Shown: positions 1 through 10,305, numbered from the stretch's first letter. The stretch: 64,000 nt of DNA from Phycisphaeraceae bacterium (GCA_020639135.1 JACKHE010000005.1:62001-126000); one strand, 5' to 3'. Made by a program: numbers and translations. The notes: generated from the letters alone by a model not told the origin.

Positions 1-2131
1 CGTCGGACCGAGCCGCGAGGTTGGCCAGCGCCGGCGCCATCGAGCCCAGCCGGTTGACCGTGCGCACATTGGCGATCATGCGGTCCTTCAGGGGTGCGCC
101 CCCGCGAGCCCGGTTGCGCTGCGCGAGGTACTCCGACTTGAGCCTGGCGACATCGACGTTGCTGGGGCATTCCGCCTTGCACGCCTTGCACGAGAGGCAC
201 CAGTCGAGCGTGCGCAGGGTCTGAGCGTCGCTCCACACCCCGTCGCCGCTCTGACCGAACTGCCCCGTGATCGCCAGCCGCAGCGCGTTGGCGCGCCCCC
301 GTGTCGAGTGCCGTTCGTCGAGCGTCGCCATGTACGAGGGGCACATCGTGGCGCCGCGTTTCTTCCGGCACACGCCGGAGCCGTTGCACTGCTCGACGGC
401 GCCGGTGAGCCCGTGCTGGTCGCTGAAGTCGAAGTGCGTCTTCACATCCGGCGCCACGACCTGCTCGCGCTCGGGCATGATCCTCAGCGTCGCGGCGATG
501 GACCCCGCCGGCGCGTCGCCCACGATGTTCCCCGGGTTGCACAGGTCCAGCGGGTCGAAGATCCGCTTGATCTCCCGGAACGCGTCCATCAGCGGCCTGC
601 CGAAGTACCGCTCCAGCAGGGGCGAGCGCACGCGGCCGTCGCCGTGCTCGCCGGTCAGCGCGCCACCGAACTCAACGACCAGGTCGGTGATGTCCTCGGC
701 GATCCGCACCAGCGTCTTGCGCTCCCTCGCGTCGTGGATGTTGAGCAGGGGGCGGATGTGCAGGCACCCGACGGAGGCGTGCGCGAAGTACGCCGCGCTC
801 GTGCCATGCCGCTCGACGATCTCGCGGAACCGCCGGACGAACTCCGGGAGCCGCGACGGATCGACGGCGGTGTCCTCGACGAACGTGATCGGCTTGCGCA
901 GCCCCGGCAGCCCGTGCAGCAGGGGCTCGCCCGCCTTGCGCAGCGCCCACGCGCGGAGCAACGCGCCGGGTTCGCGAAACTCCCGGCAGCGTGACGGATC
1001 GACAATCGAACGCAGCGCCCCGGCCCCGGCGTCGAGCTCCCCGGTTCCGCCGAAGGCGCTGTACTCGACGTACAGCACCGCCGCGGGGGGCTTGCCGTCG
1101 ATCGTCGGCATCAGCGCGACGTTGCCGCGCTGCACCGCGTTCTCCTGCGCCAGCTGCATCAGCAGGTCGTCGAGCAGCTCCACGGCGGTGGGGTTGGTCG
1201 TCAGGATCGGGTTGACCGCGGCGATCGCCTCATCCAGAGATGCGAACGCGCAGACGATCAGGCTCCGGGCGATCGGCAGCGGCTCGAGCTGGAGCGTCGC
1301 CCCGGTCGTCACGGCCAATGTCCCCTCCGAACCGACCAGCAGCGGCGCCAGGTTCATGGCCCCGATCGGGTCCACGCCGCGCTGGCGGAACTCGTCGAGC
1401 TGCGCGAGGACGCGGTCGAGCGCGTACCCGTCCGCGCGGCGGACGATCCTCGGGAACCGCTTACGGATCTCGGATTCCACCGAGTCCACAACGCCGATCA
1501 CGCGCTCGGTGATCGCCCTGAGTCGCGGGTCCCGTTCGGCGGCGCCCTCCGCGAACGCGAGCTCGTGCGTCGAGCCCTCCCCGTCGATGACGATCGCGTC
1601 GATCGCCAGGACGTTGTCGGCCGTCATGCCGTAGCGGACGGAGCGCGCCCCGGCGGAGTTGTTGCCGATCATGCCGCCGATCGTCGCGTGCCGGCTCGTC
1701 GCCACATCCGGCGCGAAGAAGAGGTTGTGCCCCCTGGCGAGGAGTTCCTCGTTGAGCTCGTCCAGCACGACCCCCGGCTCGACGCGGACCGATGACGCCG
1801 AGACGTCCACCGGGTGGATCGCGCGCAGGTTCGGCGAACAGTCGAGCACGACCGCGCGGTTGACGGTCTGCCCCGCGAGCGACACACCGGCGCCCCGGGG
1901 GAGGATGGGCAGACGTGCCGCCGCGCCCCGGCGGACCGCCTCGCGCAGGTCGTCGAGGTTCCGGGGGATGACCACTCCCAGGGGTTCGACCTGGTAGAGC
2001 GAGGCGTCGGTCGAGTAGAGCATCCGGTCGTGCCGGCCGGGGCGGACCTCGCCCGGCGCGGCGTTGCGGTACTCCGCATCAAACCGGCCGAAGTCGTCGA
2101 TGGCTCGATTGGTGTTCCCGGACGTTGTCAT
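1..2131 (-). CDS. FAD-binding / Fe-S cluster oxidoreductase, 3' end outside window
   Basis: The frame starts with ATG at 2131 and stays open for 710 codons to the window edge, so the C-terminus is missing. The N-terminal half resembles FAD-linked oxidases of the PCMH fold (glycolate oxidase / D-lactate dehydrogenase type): LPRGAGVSLAGQ near residue 95 and IGGMIGNNSAGARSVRYG near 155 are the FAD pyrophosphate-binding loops. Further on are HGDGRVRSPLLERYFG and DPLDLCNPGNIV of the FAD-oxidase C-terminal domain. Two cysteine clusters follow, CNGSGVCR..TMCPSY at about 580 and CLSCKACKAECPSN at about 640, typical of a ferredoxin-like 4Fe-4S module. This fused form is usually 950-1000 residues and oxidises a 2-hydroxy acid in the cytoplasm, passing electrons through Fe-S clusters. 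The substrate cannot be told from sequence. Confidence 0.85.
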   Translation of the reverse strand, partial: MTTSGNTNRAIDDFGRFDAEYRNAAPGEVRPGRHDRMLYSTDASLYQVEPLGVVIPRNLDDLREAVRRGAAARLPILPRGAGVSLAGQTVNRAVVLDCSPNLRAIHPVDVSASSVRVEPGVVLDELNEELLARGHNLFFAPDVATSRHATIGGMIGNNSAGARSVRYGMTADNVLAIDAIVIDGEGSTHELAFAEGAAERDPRLRAITERVIGVVDSVESEIRKRFPRIVRRADGYALDRVLAQLDEFRQRGVDPIGAMNLAPLLVGSEGTLAVTTGATLQLEPLPIARSLIVCAFASLDEAIAAVNPILTTNPTAVELLDDLLMQLAQENAVQRGNVALMPTIDGKPPAAVLYVEYSAFGGTGELDAGAGALRSIVDPSRCREFREPGALLRAWALRKAGEPLLHGLPGLRKPITFVEDTAVDPSRLPEFVRRFREIVERHGTSAAYFAHASVGCLHIRPLLNIHDARERKTLVRIAEDITDLVVEFGGALTGEHGDGRVRSPLLERYFGRPLMDAFREIKRIFDPLDLCNPGNIVGDAPAGSIAATLRIMPEREQVVAPDVKTHFDFSDQHGLTGAVEQCNGSGVCRKKRGATMCPSYMATLDERHSTRGRANALRLAITGQFGQSGDGVWSDAQTLRTLDWCLSCKACKAECPSNVDVARLKSEYLAQRNRARGGAPLKDRMIANVRTVNRLGSMAPALANLAARSD

Positions 2132-2291
2132 GACGGGCCATCATCCGGGCAATCCGCCTGGTCCGCCACTTCCGAGTGCGCGGGGTCTCGGGAACGCGAA
2201 TCCGTGCGGGGCGTCTGAAACTCAGACCCCGGCTCGGGAGACGCCGATTCACTGTCGCCGGTCACCGCACTTGCCAGCAAAGGAACCCATC

Positions 2292-4382
2292 ATGACGACG
2301 ACCACCGCCACCGACCGCCGATGCGCTCCCCGCAACCGGACCCTGGCCCTGACCATCCTCGCCGGCGCCGCCGCCTCGCTCGCCTGGGCCGGCGCCGCCT
2401 GGGGGGCCGACCTGCCCCTGACCGATATCACCCTCTACCGCTCCGGTGTCGGCTCCTTCAGCCACAACGGGAAGGTCACCGGCAGCGAGACGGTCGAGCT
2501 GGACTTCGGCGTTGATCGCATCAACGACATCCTCAAGTCGATGGTCTGCCTCGACTACTCGGGCGGCGAGATCGGCGGCGTCGTGTACGAGCCCAGGCGA
2601 TCGGTCGATGCCAGGCTCGCCGACTTCGAGATCGACCCCCGGACGACCACCTCGATGGAGACGCTCCTCAACGCGCTCAAGGGGGAGCCGATCGAGGTCG
2701 AGATGGCCGACGGCTCCGTCTCCGGGACGGTCATCGGGGTCGAGCGCATCCCATTCCCGAACCTGACGCGCGTCGTCCTGATGACGCCCACCGGCGTCCG
2801 CGCGACCGATCTCAGCCAGGTCCGCTCGATGAGCATCCTCAACGAGAAACTCGCCGCAGAGCTCGAGAAGGGGCTGGCCGCGATCGCCGAGCACCGCTCC
2901 GACCGGCGCACCAGCATCGACGTCAACTTCAACGGCAAGGGCGAGCGGCGCGTCTCGGTGGTGTACACGCACAGCGCCCCGGTTTGGAAGGTCAGCTACC
3001 GGCTTGTTCTGCCCCAGAGCCCCGGCGACGAGCCCTACCTCCAGGGCTGGGCCATCGTCGAGAACGACACCGACGCCGACTGGGACGGCGTGAAACTCTC
3101 GCTCGCCAGCGGTCGCCCGGTCAGCTTCGTGATGGACCTCCAGACGCCGCTGAACCTGCAGAGGCCGTACGTCGCCGTGCCGGTGCTCGCGGGGTTGGGG
3201 CCGGTGGTGTACGAGTCGGTGATGCCCGGGAGCGAGCTGGCGCAGATGGGGACGATCAGCAGCAACGGGCCGTCAATCGCCATGGCTGCGCGCCGGGACG
3301 GTAGAAGCATGGCCGAGGAATCCGACGCCTTCGCTTACGGAGCAGCCTCCGCGCCGAAGCAGGCCATGCTCGGTGATATTCCCATTCTCGAAGGCATGAC
3401 GCACTCGAGCGCCACCGCCGGCGAGGCCGGCGAGCAGTTCCTCTACACCATCGACGCGCCGGTCTCCATCGACAAGGGCAAGAGCTCGATGCTCCCGATC
3501 CTCGGCCAGGACATCGAGGGCCGGCGACTGACCATCTACTCGCCCGACACCGGCGTCGATCGCCCGATGCGCGGCGTCGAGCTGACCAACGACACCGGGC
3601 TGCACCTGCCCCCGGGCCCCGTCGCGGTGTACGACGCCGACGCCTACGCTGGCGATGCGCAGATCCGCCACACCTCGCGCGACCAGAAGCGGCTCCTCTC
3701 GTACGCCGTGGATCTGGACGTTGATGTCAACCCCGTCCACGACAGCCTCAGCCGCGTCACGAAGCTCAAGATCGTAGACGGCATGGTCATCGAGACCTCC
3801 GAACGCACCGACAGGCAGACGTACACCGCCGTCAACCGCGACACGAAGCGCCCGCGCACGGTGATGATCGAGCGTCCTCTGATGACCGGCTGGACGCTGT
3901 CCTCGAAGATCAAGCCCTCCGAGCTGACGAAGAACGCCGAGCGCTACCTCGTCGATCTCAAGCCGGGCGAGTCCGGCGAGCTGGTCGTCGAGCACTCCCG
4001 GACCGACTCGACGCGCCTTGCGGTGCTGGGCTACGACCTGACCCGGCTACTCAGCTACCAGACCAACGGCGCCGCCTCGCCCCAGGTCGTCGCGGCGATC
4101 CGCAAGGCCGCGGACATGCAGGGCCGCATCAACGGCCTGAGCAGCCGGATGAACCAGATCGACCGCGAGCAGAGCGAGATCGCCCAGGACCAGGACCGCA
4201 TCCGGCGCAACATGGGCACGGTGCAGCGCGGGACCGACCTGCACACCCGGTACATCCAGAAGCTCGACGAGCAGGAGGACCGCATCGAGACGCTGCTGAG
4301 CCAGCGCGAGGACCTGCTGGCCGAGCGCGACACGGCGCAGGCCGAGCTCGACGGCTACCTCCGCGGCCTGAACGTCGGCTGA
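2292..4382 (+). CDS. secreted DUF4139-like protein with C-terminal coiled coil
   Basis: A 696-residue protein. I place the start at ATG 2292 because AAAGGA lies 7 bases upstream (2279-2284) and the product then opens with a basic stretch and a hydrophobic segment ending AWAGAAWGA, a plausible signal peptide or anchor. The central part has the pattern of DUF4139 proteins: VYTHSAPVWKVSYRLVLP, then LQGWAIVENDTDADWDGVKLSLASGRP. Residues of roughly 610-690 are charged heptads (SSRMNQIDREQSEIAQDQDRI onward), a predicted coiled coil. It is probably envelope-located. No enzymatic motif is seen and the function is unknown. The gene stands alone between the divergent oxidoreductase and the mur genes. 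Confidence 0.7.
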   Translation: MTTTTATDRRCAPRNRTLALTILAGAAASLAWAGAAWGADLPLTDITLYRSGVGSFSHNGKVTGSETVELDFGVDRINDILKSMVCLDYSGGEIGGVVYEPRRSVDARLADFEIDPRTTTSMETLLNALKGEPIEVEMADGSVSGTVIGVERIPFPNLTRVVLMTPTGVRATDLSQVRSMSILNEKLAAELEKGLAAIAEHRSDRRTSIDVNFNGKGERRVSVVYTHSAPVWKVSYRLVLPQSPGDEPYLQGWAIVENDTDADWDGVKLSLASGRPVSFVMDLQTPLNLQRPYVAVPVLAGLGPVVYESVMPGSELAQMGTISSNGPSIAMAARRDGRSMAEESDAFAYGAASAPKQAMLGDIPILEGMTHSSATAGEAGEQFLYTIDAPVSIDKGKSSMLPILGQDIEGRRLTIYSPDTGVDRPMRGVELTNDTGLHLPPGPVAVYDADAYAGDAQIRHTSRDQKRLLSYAVDLDVDVNPVHDSLSRVTKLKIVDGMVIETSERTDRQTYTAVNRDTKRPRTVMIERPLMTGWTLSSKIKPSELTKNAERYLVDLKPGESGELVVEHSRTDSTRLAVLGYDLTRLLSYQTNGAASPQVVAAIRKAADMQGRINGLSSRMNQIDREQSEIAQDQDRIRRNMGTVQRGTDLHTRYIQKLDEQEDRIETLLSQREDLLAERDTAQAELDGYLRGLNVG

Positions 4383-4474
4383 TGTCCCCGGCGCGCTGCG
4401 CATGGTTGGCCGGGCGCCGGCGGCGTATCCTGATGGCGCGCCGCGTCACGGCGCCCCGATGAGCGCAGCATGCC

Positions 4475-6034
4475 GTGAACCTGTCCGAACTGATCGCTGA
4501 TTGCAACGTCGTCCCCGCCCCGCGTCGGGGGGCGGGGACGCCGCTGTCCGACATCGAGATCACGCACGTGACCGATGACAGCCGTCAAGTCACGCCCGGC
4601 TCACTCTTCATCGCGCGCCGGGGTGTGAAGGAGGACGGCCGGCGCTGGATCGCCGACGCCGTCGCGTTCCATGCAAGGGCGATCCTGACCGACGAAGCAG
4701 GCGCCGAGGCCGCGATGAGCGCGATCGCCGGCGCCGAGCGCCCGCCGGCGCTGCTGCAAACGAGTCTCGACCTGCGCACCGTCACCGCGACGCTCGCCGA
4801 GCGGTTTCACGGCCGGCCGGGATCCAGGCTGCGCCTCGTGGGCGTCACCGGCTCCAACGGCAAGACCACCATCGCCTGGCTCGTCCGGCAGCTCGCCGCC
4901 GGCGCCGGCATTCCTTGCGGCCTCATCAGCACCGTCGAGACGATCGCCGGGGGCGAACACAAACCCGCGCAGATGACGACCCCGCCGGCGCCGGAGATCA
5001 GCGCGCTGCTGGCGCGGATGGTTGAGGCCGGCGACACCGCGTGCGCGATGGAGGTCTCCAGCCACGCGCTCGATCAGTCCAGGACCGGTGCGCTGCGGTT
5101 CGACGCCGCGGTCTTCACGAACCTGACCGGCGATCACCTGGACTACCACGGCGACATGGCGGCCTACGCCGACGCCAAGGCTCGCCTCTTCGCCGCGCTC
5201 GATCCGGGCGCGCTGGCCGTGGTCAACGCCGACGACCCCGCGCACACGCGGATGCTCCACGGCGCCAACGCGACGGTCTGCCGGTGCTCCGAGAAGGAAG
5301 GCGACGCCGTTGTCACGCTCGGCGCCTCGACCCTCGACGGCTGCGCGCTGACGCTCACCGGGGCCTGGGGAATGATCGAGACCACCGTCCCGCTGCTCGG
5401 CGCCCACAACGCGATGAACACGCTCCAGGCGGTGGTCTGCGCGCACCGCCTCGGCGCGACGAGAGCGCAGCTCGAATCGGCGCTCCCGCGCCTCGTCCCG
5501 CCGCCGGGCCGGCTCGAGCGGGTCGCGGGCCCCGCGGGCTTCCCCAGCCCCGCGGTGGTCGTGGACTACGCGCACTCGGACGATGCGCTGGAGAAGACCT
5601 GCCGAACCCTGCGTGAGTTGTTGCCGGACGGTGGAAAACTCCGCCTCGTCTTCGGCTGCGGCGGTGATCGGGACACGACCAAACGCCCCAGAATGGGCGC
5701 CGTCGCCGCCGCATTGGCCGATGTCTGTTACGTGACCAGCGACAACCCCAGAACCGAGCCTCCCAGGGGCATCATCGACATGATCCTCGACGGCATGCCG
5801 GGTCAGACGCGGTCCGACCCCGGACGCTGCGTCCCCATCGTCCAGCGCCGCGAGGCGATCGCCGTTGCACTGCGCGACGCCGACGAGCGCGACATCGTCT
5901 GCATCGCCGGCAAGGGGCACGAGCGGGTGCAGATCATGCCCGACGGCCGGGGGGGAACAATCAAGCTGCCCTTCCACGACCCGACGGTGGCGCGCCGGGA
6001 GCTGGAGGAGCTCGCGCAGGTGATCGAGCCATGA
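4475..6034 (+). CDS. murE: UDP-MurNAc-L-Ala-D-Glu:meso-diaminopimelate ligase
   Basis: 519 residues, a normal Mur ligase length. It adds meso-diaminopimelate to UDP-MurNAc-L-Ala-D-Glu in the cytoplasm using ATP. The ATP-binding P-loop GVTGSNGKTT is at residues 123-132. The motif DNPR at 423-426 is the diaminopimelate-selecting motif of DAP-type MurE, so the cell wall is inferred to be of the DAP kind. GKGHE near the C-terminus is also typical. The start is GTG at 4475; the ATGs at 4459 and 4470 are out of frame. The stop overlaps the murF start by 4 bases (ATGA), showing translational coupling in a murE-murF-mraY operon. Confidence 0.95.
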   Translation: MNLSELIADCNVVPAPRRGAGTPLSDIEITHVTDDSRQVTPGSLFIARRGVKEDGRRWIADAVAFHARAILTDEAGAEAAMSAIAGAERPPALLQTSLDLRTVTATLAERFHGRPGSRLRLVGVTGSNGKTTIAWLVRQLAAGAGIPCGLISTVETIAGGEHKPAQMTTPPAPEISALLARMVEAGDTACAMEVSSHALDQSRTGALRFDAAVFTNLTGDHLDYHGDMAAYADAKARLFAALDPGALAVVNADDPAHTRMLHGANATVCRCSEKEGDAVVTLGASTLDGCALTLTGAWGMIETTVPLLGAHNAMNTLQAVVCAHRLGATRAQLESALPRLVPPPGRLERVAGPAGFPSPAVVVDYAHSDDALEKTCRTLRELLPDGGKLRLVFGCGGDRDTTKRPRMGAVAAALADVCYVTSDNPRTEPPRGIIDMILDGMPGQTRSDPGRCVPIVQRREAIAVALRDADERDIVCIAGKGHERVQIMPDGRGGTIKLPFHDPTVARRELEELAQVIEP

Positions 6035-7482
6035 CCCGCCGCAGGCCGCACCCGTTCTGGACGGTCGAGGGCTGCCGCGCCGCGGCCGGAGGTCGCCTGA
6101 TCGGCGCCGCGCCGGACCCCGGCGCGACCATCGAGGGCGTCTCGATCGATTCGCGCACCATCAAACCGGGCGAGGCGTTCCTGGCGATCCGGGGCGATCG
6201 CTTCGATGGCGCCGAGTACGCGGACGCCGCGATCGAGGCCGGGGCGAGACTGATCATCGGTGAGGAATCCATCGGCGAGCGCGCCGTCCCGGTGATCGCG
6301 GTGGAAGATCCGATCAGCGCGCTGGCGCGTCTGGCGGCGACTTGGCGCGACTGCCTCAGCGGAACGCGCATCGTCGCCGTCACCGGAACCAACGGCAAGA
6401 CCACCACCGCCAACCTGATCCACGCCGCGTGCCGTCACTCGCTCATCGGGAGCGTCAGCGAGCGCAGTTTCAACAACCACCTCGGCGCGCCGCTGACCGT
6501 GCTGCGCGCGCACGAGACCGACGACTACCTCGTCTGCGAGATCGGGACCAGCGGCCCCGGCGAGATCGCGCGCCTGGCCGGCATCGTGCGACCCGACATC
6601 GGCGTCGTCACCAGCATCGGGCTGGGCCACGCCCAGGGGCTCGGCGGGCTCGAGGGCGTCCGCGTTGAGAAGGGCGCGCTCATCCGGGGGCTGCCGCCCG
6701 ACGGGGTGGCGATCATCCCCGCCGGCGAGCAGGGACTCCTGACGCACGCCGAGGCGCAGAACATCATCACGTTCGGCTCCGAAATCGACGCCGACCTCGT
6801 CGCGGGGCCGGCGCGATACGAACCGCTCCGCCGTGAGGACGGCTCGGAGATCCCCGGAATCGCGTTCACGCTCAACGGAGACAAGGAGGTCAGGCTGCCG
6901 CTGCTGGGCGACCACAACGCGCGCAACGCCGCCGCGGCCATCGCGGCCGCCGAGCAGCTCGGCGTCCGTCAGTCGGCGGCGATCGAGGGGCTGGCCTCCG
7001 CGGTGATCCCCGGGATGCGGCTGGAGCTGCGGACGATCGCCGGGGTCCGGGTTCTGAACGACGCGTACAACGCCAACCCCGATTCCATGCGCGCGGCGAT
7101 CGAGACGGCGGCCTCGATCCCCCGTCAGGGGCGCCTCGTCCTGGTCCTGGGCGACATGCTCGAGCTGGGCGAGCTCTCGGGTCCCTCCCACCGGGGGATC
7201 GGGAGGCTGATCGCCAGGCTCGAATCCCCGGTCACGATCATCACGATCGGGCCCGCGGCGGCCGCGATTGCGGACGAAGCGCGCGGAGCGCCGATGGTGG
7301 AGTCGGTGACGGCGCTGCCGACCACCGACGACGCGGCGATCGCCCGAGCCGTGTCGATGCTCGTCCCGGGGGACACGGCGCTGCTCAAGGCTTCCCGCGG
7401 GATCGGCCTCGAACGCGTCGCCGATCGACTCATCGCGCAGGAACTGGACCCCACCGCGACGCCCAACCCCAGCGGCGCCTGA
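6031..7482 (+). CDS. murF: UDP-MurNAc-tripeptide:D-Ala-D-Ala ligase
   Basis: 483 residues. It adds D-alanyl-D-alanine to the UDP-MurNAc tripeptide, the last cytoplasmic step of precursor synthesis. Mur-ligase features are all present: the N-terminal substrate domain with VSIDSRTIKPGEAFLAI, the P-loop GTNGKTTT at about 119-126, LLGDHNARNAAAAIAAA in the central domain, and NDAYNANPDSMRAAI with VLGDMLELGE in the C-terminal domain. The ATG overlaps the murE stop as ATGA. mraY follows 42 bases after the stop, so the three genes are probably one transcript. Confidence 0.95.
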   Translation: MTRRRPHPFWTVEGCRAAAGGRLIGAAPDPGATIEGVSIDSRTIKPGEAFLAIRGDRFDGAEYADAAIEAGARLIIGEESIGERAVPVIAVEDPISALARLAATWRDCLSGTRIVAVTGTNGKTTTANLIHAACRHSLIGSVSERSFNNHLGAPLTVLRAHETDDYLVCEIGTSGPGEIARLAGIVRPDIGVVTSIGLGHAQGLGGLEGVRVEKGALIRGLPPDGVAIIPAGEQGLLTHAEAQNIITFGSEIDADLVAGPARYEPLRREDGSEIPGIAFTLNGDKEVRLPLLGDHNARNAAAAIAAAEQLGVRQSAAIEGLASAVIPGMRLELRTIAGVRVLNDAYNANPDSMRAAIETAASIPRQGRLVLVLGDMLELGELSGPSHRGIGRLIARLESPVTIITIGPAAAAIADEARGAPMVESVTALPTTDDAAIARAVSMLVPGDTALLKASRGIGLERVADRLIAQELDPTATPNPSGA

Positions 7483-7524
7483 ACCGAACCGAGCCACCGC
7501 ACGACCCGACAGCGCCCGCGCCCG

Positions 7525-8691
7525 ATGCTCTACAACCTCATCAACGCGCTCGAAGACAACCTCGCAGAGTTCCGGATCTGGTCCGTGCTCCAGGTGCTCA
7601 ATCGGGTCAGCTTCCGCGCCCTGGCCGCGGCGCTGGCGGCGTTCCTGATCGTCGTCCTGCTGGGCAGGCCCGTCATCCGCTGGCTGACGGCGAGGAAGAT
7701 CGGCGACGCCGCGAAGTTCGACCACTCGGCGCTCGACCGCGCCCTCGAGTCCAAGCAGGACACCCCGACGATGGGGGGGGTGCTCATCGCCGGAGCGATC
7801 CTCGGCGCCACGGCGCTCTTCGCGGACCTGACCAACTTCTACGTCCAGATGGCGCTCGTGCTGGTTGTCTGGATGGCGATGGTGGGGGGCGTTGACGACT
7901 GGCTCAAGCTGACCGCCTCACGCCGGGGCGACGCGCAGCGGCAGGGGCTCTTCGCCTGGGAGAAGCTCGTCTTCCAGCTCGCGATTGGCGCGATGCTCGG
8001 ATGGTTCGTCTTCCGCCACGGCGATTCCCCGCCCTTTCTGGGGCACGCGCTGAACCTGCCCTTTCAGAAGACCTACGACACGGCGACGCGACTGCCCGCC
8101 GATCATCTCGTCTTTCTCCCCTGGTGGGTCTTCGTCCCTCTCAGCGCGGTCATGATCGCCGGGATGTCCAACGCGGTGAACATCACCGACGGCATGGACG
8201 GGTTGGCCTCCGGGATCACCTCCTTCATCGCCTTTGCGCTGCTGGTGCTCTGCATCATCGCCGGCTGGCAGGTCGCCTCGCAGTACCTGCTCGTCCCCTT
8301 CGTGCAGTTCAGCGACGAGCTGAGCGTCCTGGCCGGCGCGATGGCCGGCGCCACGCTCGGGTTCCTCTGGTGGAACGCCGCCCCGGCCTCCGTCTTCATG
8401 GGCGACACCGGCTCGCTCTGCCTGGGCGGGCTGCTCGGGTACATCGCGATCGTCATCCGGCAGGAGATCCTGCTGCTGCTGATGTCCGGGGTCTTCCTGC
8501 TGGAGATCGGCAGCGTCGTCCTCCAGGTGGGGTACTTCCGCATGACCGGCGGCAAGCGGATCTTCCGCTGCGCCCCCTTCCACTGGCACCTGCACCTGGG
8601 GGGCTGGCCCGAGTCCCGGGTCGTCGCCAGGCTGTGGATCGTGACCCTGATCCTCGTGGCGATCGCGCTCGCCTCCATCAAGGTGCGCTGA
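7525..8691 (+). CDS. mraY: phospho-N-acetylmuramoyl-pentapeptide transferase
   Basis: 388 residues, slightly longer than the usual 320-360. It moves phospho-MurNAc-pentapeptide onto undecaprenyl phosphate to make lipid I at the inner membrane face. Family signatures are KQDTPTMGGVLI near residue 76, NITDGMDGL at 219-227 and FMGDTGS at 291-297, the last two carrying the catalytic and Mg-binding aspartates. The C-terminus has the RCAPFHWHLHLGGWPE segment that corresponds to the family's FRRSPFHHHFE-type motif. Many hydrophobic segments fit ten transmembrane helices. It is the third gene of the mur operon. Confidence 0.95.
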   Translation: MLYNLINALEDNLAEFRIWSVLQVLNRVSFRALAAALAAFLIVVLLGRPVIRWLTARKIGDAAKFDHSALDRALESKQDTPTMGGVLIAGAILGATALFADLTNFYVQMALVLVVWMAMVGGVDDWLKLTASRRGDAQRQGLFAWEKLVFQLAIGAMLGWFVFRHGDSPPFLGHALNLPFQKTYDTATRLPADHLVFLPWWVFVPLSAVMIAGMSNAVNITDGMDGLASGITSFIAFALLVLCIIAGWQVASQYLLVPFVQFSDELSVLAGAMAGATLGFLWWNAAPASVFMGDTGSLCLGGLLGYIAIVIRQEILLLLMSGVFLLEIGSVVLQVGYFRMTGGKRIFRCAPFHWHLHLGGWPESRVVARLWIVTLILVAIALASIKVR

Positions 8692-8763
8692 CTCCGGAAA
8701 GCGACCCCGGACTTTTTCGGGGGTTGCTGGCACTTGGCGCCGGGAACGCCTTTGATAGCCGAT

Positions 8764-10305
8764 ATGGGCACGGAGGCGCCGACAGTCGAACGATTGAACG
8801 ATGACGCCGGGGAATCCCCCGCGCCGCCGCCGCCGCCGAAGCCCGGCGGGATCAAAGCCGGCAAGCTCGCCGGGCTCTCGATGTGGGCCGCGATCTGGGT
8901 CCTCGCGTGGCCCATCCTCACCGAATCAATGCTCAACGCGCTGGTGGGGCTCGTGGACACCACGCTAAGCGCCGGGATCTCCGAGGCCGCCACCGACGCG
9001 ATCAGCGTCGGGAGCTACGTCATCTGGTTCCTGGGCATGATCGCGCTGGCGATCGGCGTGGGATCGACAGCGCTGATCGCGCGCTCCGTCGGCGCGGGCA
9101 AACTCGCCGTCGCCAACGCCGCCGTCGGGCAGTCCATCCTGCTCGCGACATTCATCGGCGTCATCGTGGGCGTTCTGCTCGGGACGCTCGCCGGGCCGAT
9201 CGCGGCGCTCATGAGTCTCGACGGCGAATCCGCGCCGCTCTTCATCCAGTACATGCGGATCCTGGCGATCACGGTCCCGGTCATGACGGTGGGGATGGTC
9301 GGCGGCGCCTGCCTCCGTGGCGCCGGGGATTCGATCAGGCCGCTCGTCATGATGGCCGTGGTCAATCTGGTGAACATCGTCTTCAGCTGGGTCTTCTCGG
9401 GCGTGGATATCGCCACGGCGTCCCTCGACGAGAGCGGCGAGATTGTCCGGAGGATCGTCCTCGAGAACCCGTTCTCCTTCGACATGGGCATCCGCGGCAT
9501 CGCGATCGGCACCCTCGCCGCCTGGACGACCGGCGCCCTCTTCGTGATCTGGCTGCTCTTCCGGGGCCGGGCCGGCGTGACGCTGATGCGGCGCCGGCTG
9601 CGGATCCACGCGGTGACCATGCGCAGGCTCGTCCGTGTCGCCCTGCCCAACTTCATTGAATCGCTCGGCATGTGGACCGGCAACTTCATCACGATCCTCT
9701 TCGTGGGGTGGATGGGAGTCGCCGGGCTCTTCGGAGCGCACCTCGTGGCCATTCGAATCGAGGCGATCTCATTCACCCCCGGCTTCGCGATGGGTCTCGC
9801 CAGCGCGACGCTGACCGGGCAGTACCTCGGCGCCGGTGATCCCGATCAGGCCAGGCTCGCCATGCGGCGCTGCGCGATGATTTCATCGTGCATCATGGGG
9901 TTCTTCGGGATCCTCTTCCTCCTGATTCCCGGCTGGATCGTGGGCCTGCTCACCCAGCAGCCCACGCACCTGGAGTACGCCCCGAAACTCCTGTTCGTCT
10001 GCGGCTGGATCCAGATCCCCTTTGCGATCGGGCTGACCATCCGCAACACCCTCCGCGGCGCCGGCGACACCAAGTTCGTCGCTCTCATCACCTGGATCTC
10101 GAACTATGGGATCCGGCTGCCCCTCGCCTGGATTCTCTGCGGCGTGGACATCCCGCTCGGTACCTGGGGGGTCATCCCCAACCCCAACCCGTACGACTGG
10201 GGGCTCGTCGGGCTGTGGGTCGGACTCTGCACCGAGCACATCTTCAGGGCGACCTTCTACACCCTCCGCTACCTCAATGGCGCATGGACGCGCATCCGAG
10301 TGTAA
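8764..10305 (+). CDS. MATE-family multidrug/Na+ efflux transporter
   Basis: 513 residues from ATG 8764. A TTG ten codons upstream is in frame but adds only MAPGTPLIAD and has no clear ribosome site, so I prefer the ATG. After a proline-rich cytoplasmic N-tail (APPPPPPKPGG) the protein has about twelve hydrophobic segments in two similar halves. MATE-like patterns are WPILTESMLNALVGLVDTTLSAG in helix 1 and ALPNFIESLGMWTGNFITILFVG at the start of the second half, plus CLRGAGDSIRP and NTLRGAGDTKF in equivalent places of each half. It would export cationic compounds using Na+ or H+. The substrate is unknown. It lies 72 bases downstream of mraY on the same strand. Confidence 0.88.
   Translation: MGTEAPTVERLNDDAGESPAPPPPPKPGGIKAGKLAGLSMWAAIWVLAWPILTESMLNALVGLVDTTLSAGISEAATDAISVGSYVIWFLGMIALAIGVGSTALIARSVGAGKLAVANAAVGQSILLATFIGVIVGVLLGTLAGPIAALMSLDGESAPLFIQYMRILAITVPVMTVGMVGGACLRGAGDSIRPLVMMAVVNLVNIVFSWVFSGVDIATASLDESGEIVRRIVLENPFSFDMGIRGIAIGTLAAWTTGALFVIWLLFRGRAGVTLMRRRLRIHAVTMRRLVRVALPNFIESLGMWTGNFITILFVGWMGVAGLFGAHLVAIRIEAISFTPGFAMGLASATLTGQYLGAGDPDQARLAMRRCAMISSCIMGFFGILFLLIPGWIVGLLTQQPTHLEYAPKLLFVCGWIQIPFAIGLTIRNTLRGAGDTKFVALITWISNYGIRLPLAWILCGVDIPLGTWGVIPNPNPYDWGLVGLWVGLCTEHIFRATFYTLRYLNGAWTRIRV

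Noticed and set aside
267..1634. A 455-codon plus-strand frame
   Set aside because: It is antisense to the FAD/Fe-S oxidoreductase, whose FAD loops and cysteine clusters are conserved on the minus strand.
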